Positions 27,001 to 32,537 of a stretch of 64,000 nucleotides of DNA are shown here, one piece after another. The position numbers and the translations under genes are program-made. This DNA comes from Funiculus sociatus GB2-C1 (GTDB lineage: Bacteria; Cyanobacteriota; Cyanobacteriia; Cyanobacteriales; FACHB-T130). Under the pieces are notes generated by a model that saw only the letters and a program-made list of their open reading frames with translations, did no database searches and was not told where the DNA came from. The stretch spans positions 1-64,000 of the forward strand of contig NZ_JAMPKJ010000013.1 of NCBI RefSeq assembly GCF_039962115.1, given 5' to 3'. Every line of letters begins with the position of its first letter. Position 1 is the first letter of the stretch.

Positions 27001-27873
27001 CTTTCTGGCATTTTTCGCGATAGCTTTGTAAATATTATCGAACTACTTGATGATTTATTTCAACGTGCTGCTGATGCTGATGAACCGGAAGATAAAAACT
27101 TTGTTCGCAAGCACGTTTTAGCCTTAAAAGCCAAGGGTGTAGAGAATGTAACGGCGAGATTATTTTCTAATCCTGCGGGTGATTTTGGTTCTTTGGTAAA
27201 CGATCAAGTTGTCGCTTCCAGTTGGGAATCAGGTGATGAGTTGGGCGATACTTGGCAAAGTCGAAATGTTTTTAGTTACGGTAGAAAAGATAAAGGTCAA
27301 GCTAGACCAGAGGTTTTGACGCAGTTGTTGGATAAATGCGATCGCATTGTCCAAGAAATCGACTCTGTAGAATATGGTATCACCGATATTCAAGAATATT
27401 ACGCCAACACTGGCGGCTTGAAAAGGGCAGCAGAAAAACAACAAGGTAAAAAAGTTAACGCCAGTTTTGTCGAAAGTTTCTCGAAAGATACGACACCCCG
27501 CAAATTAGAAGATTTGCTGAGAATGGAGTATCGCACCAAGTTACTTAACCCGAAATGGGCGCAAGCAATGGCGAATCAAGGTTCAGGTGGTGCTTACGAA
27601 ATCTCACAGCGCATGACAGCGTTAATTGGTTGGGGTGCTACTGCTGATTTTACCGATAATTGGGTTTACGACCAAGCAGCAGATACCTATGTTTTAGATG
27701 CAGAAATGGCGAATAAATTGCGAGAAGCCAATCCCGAAGCCTTCCGCAATATTGTCGGTAGGATGATAGAAGCAAATGGTCGCGGTTTCTGGCAACCTAA
27801 TGAGGATAAATTACAGAAGTTACGCGAATTGTATGAATTATCGGAGGCAGAAATCGAAGGCGTGAGGGGTTAA
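24097..27873 (+). CDS. chlH: Magnesium chelatase H subunit family protein (ChlH/BchH/CobN superfamily)
   Basis: This 1258-residue protein belongs to the porphyrin- or corrin-binding large subunits of ATP-dependent Mg/Co chelatases. It has ALELMSLTQLGAFKIG, LLYRKHVITKQPYIPQLI, HFGMHGTVEWLPG, EALLRMEYRTKLLNPKWAQA-type sequence near the C-terminus, and SGGAYEISQRMTALIGWGAT. The C-terminus ANGRGFWQPNEDKL is ChlH-like rather than CobN-like. The N-terminus (KRIVLIAGFESFNADLYRKG) differs from the main ChlH sequence as I know it, so this may be a second H-subunit paralogue. No chlD or chlI gene is nearby. A heptad-repeat insert at about residues 224-248 is translated in frame just before the conserved LLYRKHVITKQPY block. 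Confidence 0.85.
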   Translation: MKRIVLIAGFESFNADLYRKGADLAQASCRELDIRVFSDRALTTEPEAVEAALQGADVFFGSLLFDYDQVLWLRDRAQHIPIRLVFESALELMSLTQLGAFKIGDNPKGMPKPVKFILDKFSNGREEDKLAGYISFLKVGPKLLKFVPVQKVQDLRNWLIIYGYWNAGGTENVASMFWTIAEKYFGLKVGEIPPPIETPNMGLLHPDYQGFFESPKAYLDWYQRGWGLGKGDFPIPNSQSPIPNPQSPVVGILLYRKHVITKQPYIPQLIRQFEKAGLIPLPIFINGVEGHVAVRDWMTTNYEIAQRKLGNIETPSLSDQAVPVDAIVSTIGFPLVGGPAGSMEAGRQVEVAKRILTAKNVPYIVAAPLLIQDIHSWTRQGVGGLQSVVLYALPELDGAIDPVPLGGLVGEDIYLIPERVQRLIGRLKKWISLRQKSTAERKIAIILYGFPPGYGATGTAALLNVPRSLLKLLHALKDQGYNIGELPEDGEELIRLVKKADENPTPALADEGEKARKGLEGVNTVNTKTLEKWLGYLLTTRIEKQWESLTGTGIKTYGDEFQIGGIQLGNIWIGVQPPLGISGDPMRLMFERDLTPHPQYAAFYKWLQNDFQADAIVHFGMHGTVEWLPGSPLGNTGYSWSDILLGNVPNLYVYAANNPSESILAKRRGYGVIISHNVPPYGRAGLYKELVTLRELIAEYREDTDKNYVLKEAICKKILDIGLDADCPFEDAKRLGIAFTPENARMFSADVFNSYLVRLYEYLQVLENRLFSSGLHTLGEAPNSEEMVSYLEAYFGEELSEGIVRGIVEGTEPPRPPERREKEVIQIRDLLMQTGEELRNLIRGLNGEYIPPAPGGDLLRDGAGVLPTGRNIHALDPYRMPSPAAYERGREIAKKIIDQHFQENGKYPETVAVMLWGLDAIKTKGESLGILLELVGAEPVKEGTGRIVRYELKPLSQLNHPRIDVLGNLSGIFRDSFVNIIELLDDLFQRAADADEPEDKNFVRKHVLALKAKGVENVTARLFSNPAGDFGSLVNDQVVASSWESGDELGDTWQSRNVFSYGRKDKGQARPEVLTQLLDKCDRIVQEIDSVEYGITDIQEYYANTGGLKRAAEKQQGKKVNASFVESFSKDTTPRKLEDLLRMEYRTKLLNPKWAQAMANQGSGGAYEISQRMTALIGWGATADFTDNWVYDQAADTYVLDAEMANKLREANPEAFRNIVGRMIEANGRGFWQPNEDKLQKLRELYELSEAEIEGVRG
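24767..24841 (+). repeat. Heptad-repeat element inside the ChlH-family gene
   Basis: GGGGCTGGGGACTGGGG leads into AAGGGAGATTTCCC and then alternating CCCAATT and CCCCAAT heptads. It translates in frame to [20 protein letters not shown] and a few more residues, at a loop between conserved blocks. Confidence 0.8.
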
Positions 27874-27929
27874 TTTTTGTAAACAATAGAATATTTACCA
27901 ATTGAGTGTTGCTACTTTAGCATCTAGAG

Positions 27930-28026
27930 CTATAGCGGTTCTGGGTCAGATGAGGTACGCCCTAAAAGGGGAAAAGCTTTATATACGAAGTTCAGCTATA
28001 CCTCACCAGCATAGGAAACGCTATAT
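27930..28026. repeat. Palindromic MITE-like element
   Basis: The ends TATAGCGGTTC and GAAACGCTATA are imperfect inverted repeats. Internal arms TGAGGTA and TACCTCA are also inverted. The whole of about 97 bp could fold as one long hairpin. It contains no coding frame and lies between the ChlH-family gene and a broken gene. Confidence 0.6.
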
Positions 28027-28055
28027 TTACTTTGTTGATTGAGGAAATTATTTTA

Positions 28056-28475
28056 ATGAAAAGGTCTATTAGTAATACAGAGTCGTTAGAAGTAATTAGT
28101 GTACGTGGTGATAATTATGGCGATAATTACATATCATATGGCGATAATTACATATCAAAACTTGTTAAATATATTCCATCAGAAGTAATTGCACTTTATT
28201 TAACGCTAGACTCAATCTTACGTTCAGCTGGCGAATCCAATCAAACGATATAATGGATAATTTTTTTCGGTTTATTTATAGCAACTCCTTTTTATCTTTG
28301 GAGAGTTCAGAAAGTTGGGAATATATTGCAGCTTATAATATCTAGTTTAGCATTTACGGTATGGGTTATTACACTAGGCGGTCCTTTTGTTTATCTTGAT
28401 GAGTATAAGCCACTTTATGGGGCACTATTACTCCCTATTTTCACATTTCTTATCCCAATTTTTGATATAGACTGA
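28056..28475 (+). pseudogene. Small membrane protein interrupted by an in-frame TAA
   Basis: The frame starts at ATG 28056 (KRSISNTESLEVISVRGDNY). It reads KLVKYIPSEVIALYLTLDSI and meets TAA at 28251-28253, codon 66. The same frame then continues without interruption for 73 more codons: WIIFFGLFIATPFYLWRVQ, LQLIISSLAFTVWVITLGGP and LLLPIFTFLIPIFDID, ending at TGA 28473. The continuation has two or three strong membrane segments that fit the preceding hydrophobic helix, so it is one gene of about 139 codons with a nonsense change, or a sequencing error. I know this kind of small membrane protein only as uncharacterised. Confidence 0.7.
28116..28157 (+). repeat. 21-bp tandem repeat, two copies
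   Basis: TATGGCGATAATTACATATC followed by A is repeated exactly at 28116 and 28137. It adds seven codons and repeats YGDNYIS in the broken membrane protein. Confidence 0.9.
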
Positions 28476-28911
28476 GCTGGTCAATAGGACAAAGGTTTAG
28501 AAGTAAAACCCTGAACAATAGTTTGCTTAATAACAAATTTCATCTAAATATGAGGTTAAATTTATAATAAATAATACTTCCTTACTTTTCTATAGCAGCG
28601 TTTAATTAGTAAGCAACTGCTAAAGATGTTTGTTTAAATCCCACATTTTTACAGATAGCTACTATCTACAGCATCGGCAAGAAATTGAGGTGTATTTGCA
28701 ACAACGGCAAAAACGCACGCGTAAATGAAATACGCAAGCAAAACGAAGCTAAGTTTGACTCTCAAGGCGTGCGCGATCGCTTGCTGTCTCGCCGCACACA
28801 ATAATCACTAATTCTTCGATTATTGAAGGGATGGGAGAAAGGCGCGATCGCCTTGAGATAAATTAAATGTCACAATTTAAGCTGTGACCGTTGAATCAGC
28901 AGGACACATCC
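28476..28911. other. Intergenic region with gene remnant
   Basis: Apart from the DUF433-like remnant listed separately, this AT-rich stretch holds no supported gene. GCGCGATCGCC (28840-28850) is a HIP1-like site near the likely promoter of the vapBC pair. Confidence 0.4.
28651..28804 (+). pseudogene. Frameshifted C-terminal remnant of a DUF433-like protein
   Basis: One frame reads DSYYLQHRQEIEVYLQQRQK and stops at TGA. Shifting the frame at about 28707 continues as VNEIRKQNEAKFDSQGVRDR and LLSRRTQ, ending at TAA 28802. The two halves together look like the C-terminus of DUF433-type antitoxin-like proteins of cyanobacteria (YL-x-QR, then RxxNEAKF, then GVRDRLLxRR). The N-terminal part is not found upstream. 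This is a remnant next to an intact toxin-antitoxin pair. Family assignment is from memory of the motif and is moderate. Confidence 0.5.
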
Positions 28912-29142
28912 ATGAGTAATCCATCCCTTGAGAAGGAAATTATCAATCACCTAAATAAGCTGAATTTGCAGCAACAGCAGCAAGTGCTGGATTTTGCTCG
29001 ATTTTTAGCAATGACAAAGCCTGCTGGTGTTCTAGGTAAAAAACTTTTACGTTTTGCTGGCGCTATCCCAGCAGATGACCTAAATCTTATGGCACAGGCA
29101 ATAAAAGAAGGCTGCGAACAGGTAGATTTGAATGAATGGTAG
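28912..29142 (+). CDS. vapB: VapB-type antitoxin
   Basis: The frame extends to a TTG at 28891, but the ATG at 28912 is preceded by CAGGAC and gives a normal-sized 76-residue antitoxin. The N-terminal LEKEIINHLNKLNLQQQQQV and the C-terminal acidic tail (IPADDLNLMAQAIKEGCEQV) are typical of small antitoxins that pair with PIN-domain toxins. The last 11 bases overlap the start of the toxin gene, indicating coupled translation. It would neutralise the toxin and probably repress its own operon. Confidence 0.82.
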   Translation: MSNPSLEKEIINHLNKLNLQQQQQVLDFARFLAMTKPAGVLGKKLLRFAGAIPADDLNLMAQAIKEGCEQVDLNEW

Positions 29143-29521
29143 GTTCCTGCTAGATACTAATATTGTCATTGCTCTCTTTGCACAAGACACTTTAGTTCAG
29201 CAGCACATAGCTGAGGCTGAGGCTGTATTTGTCGCAAGTATTGTGTTAGGGGAACTTTATTATGGCGCTCGAAAGTCGGCCCGTGTAGCACCTAACTTGG
29301 CACGAATAGATGAATTTGCAACTAGCAGTGCTGTACTGGTGTGTGACACAGCAACAGGACAACAGTATGGGCAAATAAAAAATATTTTAAGACAGAAAGG
29401 ACGACCTATTCCTGAAAATGATATTTGGATTGCTGCTATTGCCCAGGAATACCAATTAACGTTGGTATCGCGTGATGAGCATTTCAGAGAAGTTGATGGG
29501 TTGTCAGTAATAAGGTGGTGA
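29132..29521 (+). CDS. vapC: VapC-type PIN-domain toxin ribonuclease
   Basis: This 129-residue PIN domain has the acidic residues Asp8 (FLLDTNIVIAL), Glu41 (VLGELYYGARKS), Asp97 (PENDIWIAAIA) and Asp115 (LVSRDEHF). These coordinate metal for RNA cleavage in VapC toxins, and all four are present, so it appears catalytically competent. It overlaps the antitoxin gene by 11 bp. The pair lies beside two decayed genes, in what looks like a turnover spot. Confidence 0.93.
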   Translation: MNGRFLLDTNIVIALFAQDTLVQQHIAEAEAVFVASIVLGELYYGARKSARVAPNLARIDEFATSSAVLVCDTATGQQYGQIKNILRQKGRPIPENDIWIAAIAQEYQLTLVSRDEHFREVDGLSVIRW

Positions 29522-29722
29522 TATTGGTTAGCTGTTGAAGGAGAAATGAAAGAAAGATGCGGTAGCGAAGCGATAGCGCTCTTAGCGCATCGCATCCTCT
29601 TTATCCCTAAGTAAATTTCCCATTCTCGTCATAGGATAACATTTGTTATACTCGCATTCGTTGATTCGGAACGGCGAGTAATTAGCTGTATTCAGGAAAG
29701 AGGAAATTCTAGAACTAAACTT

Positions 29723-29998
29723 ATGTCTGACGAACCAAAAGCACAAGGATGGTTTCACACACTTCCGGGCATCATAACTTCAACGGCGGCGATTCTCACT
29801 GCTGTAACTGGCTTAGTTGTTGCGCTAAAACCATCTGATACTCCGCAGCCATCGCCAGCAGCGTCAATCTCGCCTTCACCAGCAGCGTCAACCCAAACAG
29901 TACAGTCACCAATTCCACAGTCATCAACTGTTGAACAAACTACTGATACACCTTCACAGGGAAAAGGAAAGGCGAAAAAAAAGGATAAAGACAAGTAG
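29723..29998 (+). CDS. Small single-span membrane protein, unknown function
   Basis: This 91-residue protein has one membrane helix (about residues 14-36: LPGIITSTAAILTAVTGLVV). A Ser/Pro/Thr-rich linker follows, and the very basic Lys-rich C-terminus ends in KGKAKKKDKDK. The ATG at 29723 is preceded by an AGGAAA site. I know no function. Similar helix-plus-low-complexity proteins are common next to stress or mobile genes in cyanobacteria. Confidence 0.6.
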   Translation: MSDEPKAQGWFHTLPGIITSTAAILTAVTGLVVALKPSDTPQPSPAASISPSPAASTQTVQSPIPQSSTVEQTTDTPSQGKGKAKKKDKDK

Positions 29999-30017
29999 TT
30001 ACAGTTGTTATTTATCG

Positions 30018-30046
30018 TTAGTCATTAGTTTAAGACTAATGACTAA
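30018..30046. terminator. 12-bp perfect hairpin between convergent genes
   Basis: TTAGTCATTAGT pairs with ACTAATGACTAA around TTAAG. It lies between the stops of the small membrane protein gene and the exported protein gene. It is built of TAATGAC-type heptads. Confidence 0.6.
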
Positions 30047-30056
30047 TGACTGGGAT

Positions 30057-30647
30057 TTAGCGATCGCGTAGTTCGGTTTCCATCTTATCTAAATCTTCTC
30101 TGAGGAAAACTGTCATTTGACCGTTGTAAGCCTTACCTTCCTTGGTTTTGACAATTTCCATCCAGTAAGCAAATCTCTCTCCTAATCGTAATTGTCCCTG
30201 CTGCGCTCTCAAAAGTGGTAGTGCCTGACGACGAGATAAGTCTACACTTAGCGGCGTGGGATATTCATACACAAGCCTCGAACGGTCGTAATCTTGATAG
30301 ATATCAGGGCCATAAATTACCCGCAAAGATTCCTTCAGGCGTTCGGGAGTAACGCCATTAATTTGGTCATAAAAATTAAAGCGTTCGCTGCGAATTGTGC
30401 CACGTTCTCTGATAGAAGTAATTCTGCCCGGCGGGAACACAGTTGCTTGAAAGGTAAATCTTTGGGCGGGCGTATTACTTTTTTGCACGATTAGCCCATC
30501 ACCAACAGCAGGGCGAAGAGTGGGATTAGAATTAATCCAGGCAGTCACCTCTTCTGTTCTCTGTCCCGGTAAAGCATCGGCACGACTGGCTCCCAATGCT
30601 AGTAAAATTCCCAGGGATAAAACTGATAACAATTTGACGCTTTTCAT
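30057..30647 (-). CDS. Exported protein, unknown function
   Basis: This 196-residue protein has a clear signal peptide (KSVKLLSVLSLGILLALGAS, probable cleavage after ADA near residue 25). The mature part is basic and mixed alpha/beta (VTAWINSNPTLRPAVGDGL, RSRLVYEYPTPLSVDLSR). I recognise no named family. It is likely periplasmic or lumenal. It stands alone between convergent small genes and an alcohol dehydrogenase gene on the same strand. Confidence 0.72.
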   Translation of the reverse strand: MKSVKLLSVLSLGILLALGASRADALPGQRTEEVTAWINSNPTLRPAVGDGLIVQKSNTPAQRFTFQATVFPPGRITSIRERGTIRSERFNFYDQINGVTPERLKESLRVIYGPDIYQDYDRSRLVYEYPTPLSVDLSRRQALPLLRAQQGQLRLGERFAYWMEIVKTKEGKAYNGQMTVFLREDLDKMETELRDR

Positions 30648-30730
30648 CTAATCCTTCAAACTTTCCAAGAAAAAAAACAATCCATTAGTAGGACAAAGGC
30701 GACTTTAGTCGTTAGGCGTTGTTACTACTT

Positions 30731-31771
30731 CTAAGATGCCACGCTGGGGTCGATGGCGACCTTAATCACCTTACGATTCTTCATATCTTGGAATACTTGC
30801 TCTAAATTCTTTAAAGGCTGATGTTCGCTGATTAGCAACTCAAAGGGAATTGTCCGACTCGCCAACAAGGATAAAGCATCTCGGACATACTTTGGCGTGT
30901 TGTGAAAAACGCCTTTTAAAGTGAGTTCGCTGTAGTGTAGCTGCTCTGTATTTACAGTGATGGTGGTATCTCGCGGACAACCGCCGAATAAGTTTACGGT
31001 AGCACCGGGACGAGCAGATGCGATCGCGCTCTCCCAAACACTCGGCACACCCGTCGCCTCAATGACCACATCCGCACCCATGCCATCCGTTAGCTCTTTT
31101 ACCACACTTGCTATATCTGCCTGCTTGTGGTAGTTAAACGTTTGAGTTGCCCCCAATTTTTTCCCAATCTGCAACCGCTGGTCATTGCCGCCAAATAGTA
31201 TGACTTCCGCTGAAGAGTCAGATGCTAATTTGGCTACAAACATCAGCCCAATTGCCCCATCGCCCAACACTACTACCCTATCTCCAGGTTTCACATTAGA
31301 ACGCGCTACCCCGTGCAGCACGCAAGCTAGAGGTTCAGTCATCGCCGCCAGCGCATCTGGCAAGTTTGCGGGAATCGGCAATAGGTTATGCTGCACAATC
31401 TGGGCGGGAATTTTTAGATATTCTGCAAAGGTGCCGTTATTCCAAGTTAAATTAGGGCAGAGAGAATATTCTTGACGTTGACAAAAAAAACAATTTGTGC
31501 AGGGAGCCGAGTTATTAGCAACTACGCGAACTCCTACCTGCCAAGCGCTAATACCTTCACCCACTGCCACAATCCGCCCAGCAGCCTCGTGACCAAACAA
31601 AGTGGGAGGTTTCAGCATTTTCGCATGACCTCCCCGCCGCCAAACCTTCAAGTCTGTCCCACAAGTTGTTGCCGCTGCTACTTGAATCACCACCTCACCA
31701 GCAGCTGGCGTAGGGTCAGCTACCCGTTCCAGGCGTAAATCCTCTTGTCCGTAAAGTACAGCCGCTAGCAT
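30731..31771 (-). CDS. Zinc-dependent alcohol dehydrogenase-like protein (MDR family)
   Basis: This 346-residue medium-chain dehydrogenase has catalytic zinc ligands Cys37 (TTCGTDLKVW) and His61-Glu62 (FGHEAAGRI). The structural zinc cysteines are 91, 94, 97 and 105 (CTNCFFCQRQEYSLC). The Rossmann motif is VVVLGDGAIGLM. It oxidises an alcohol or polyol with NAD(P). Resemblance to sorbitol or threonine dehydrogenase-type MDR enzymes is seen, but the substrate cannot be fixed. All metal ligands are intact. No operon partner is evident. Confidence 0.9.
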   Translation of the reverse strand: MLAAVLYGQEDLRLERVADPTPAAGEVVIQVAAATTCGTDLKVWRRGGHAKMLKPPTLFGHEAAGRIVAVGEGISAWQVGVRVVANNSAPCTNCFFCQRQEYSLCPNLTWNNGTFAEYLKIPAQIVQHNLLPIPANLPDALAAMTEPLACVLHGVARSNVKPGDRVVVLGDGAIGLMFVAKLASDSSAEVILFGGNDQRLQIGKKLGATQTFNYHKQADIASVVKELTDGMGADVVIEATGVPSVWESAIASARPGATVNLFGGCPRDTTITVNTEQLHYSELTLKGVFHNTPKYVRDALSLLASRTIPFELLISEHQPLKNLEQVFQDMKNRKVIKVAIDPSVAS

Positions 31772-31821
31772 TATGCTCTGCCCCTAACCGTGTCCTAGCT
31801 GATTTTATCAGGGCAGATTTA

Positions 31822-31936
31822 AAAAAGGTAAAAGGTAAAAACAAGAAATCATTCAGCATCAAGGATGAAAAGTATTCTGACCGTTATTGTTCATCCGTAT
31901 ACCTTGTGCCTTTTACCTTTTACTTTTTGCCTTACT
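31822..31936. repeat. Inverted GGTAAAA/TTTTACC heptad element
   Basis: Left arm has AAAAAAGGTAAAAGGTAAAA. The right arm near 31910-31925 has GCCTTTTACCTTTTAC. The arms are imperfectly complementary and built of seven-base units. They flank a short unstructured centre. Confidence 0.55.
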
Positions 31937-32119
31937 TTAAGTATTTACAAGTTTTAAAGTCCGCGATAATTGAACGACTTTGACTTCCTTAGAGGGCGTC
32001 TTCTCGATAACTACGGGTAGCATTTCTTGACGACATGAGGTACAAAACCAATAAACACCATTTTGCCGCGCATGACGCAGGAGGGGGCTACCGCAACAAT
32101 GACAAGTATTTAGTCGCAT
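31937..32119 (-). CDS. Small zinc-ribbon protein
   Basis: This 60-residue protein has two Cys pairs, CHCC near residue 6 and CTSC near residue 26, spaced as in a small zinc ribbon. The sequence RLNTCHCCGSPLLRHARQNG then YWFCTSCRQEM is strongly reminiscent of a conserved short cyanobacterial protein. The C-terminus is basic and hydrophobic with no domain. It may bind nucleic acid or a protein. The function is unknown. Confidence 0.72.
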   Translation of the reverse strand: MRLNTCHCCGSPLLRHARQNGVYWFCTSCRQEMLPVVIEKTPSKEVKVVQLSRTLKLVNT

Positions 32120-32537
32120 TTTATTAAACTCCCTATTTTAAAAACGTACACCACTGACTCAGTACCAACTCAAGCTAATGTATGATGGGATACCAATCTC
32201 AAAATGTTAAATTTATCTTAAGATACCCGACCAGCAAGAGTTTGGTTGACGGTAACATTTTATGGCGAGATACTGATGCCGTTACACAAAAAGTAGGCGG
32301 CGAAACTGGTGTCATAAATAAAGATAAAACCAAGCATTAAGTAAGCTCATCTATCCTGGGGATCATTTGGTAATGGTACGTTAGGCACTAAGAATGCAGC
32401 AAAACACCGAAAGGTCATCGGGATCAGGAAGTTAAATTAGGGTTGGTGCCAGGAGGATTCTAAACCGCCTGCTGGCGATCGCAAGAGACGAGTCGTACCC
32501 GTGGGGCATCCCCACCAGATAAAGGAGGCTTTTAGCA
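32120..32537. other. Intergenic region upstream of the AhpD-PAS kinase
   Basis: GTGGGG-CAT-CCCCAC near 32500-32515 is a short hairpin, and AAAGGAGG before 32538 is a strong ribosome-binding site. The stretch is long for a leader and may hold a structured 5' region, but I match no known riboswitch. Confidence 0.4.

Noticed and set aside
28651..28804. Possible programmed frameshift rather than pseudogene
   Set aside because: No slippery heptamer or downstream structure is evident at the shift point and the N-terminal half of the gene is missing, so decay is simpler.
32120..32537. Possible riboswitch in the long kinase leader
   Set aside because: No match to cobalamin, c-di-GMP, glycine or other riboswitch cores that I can recognise; only a small hairpin is seen.
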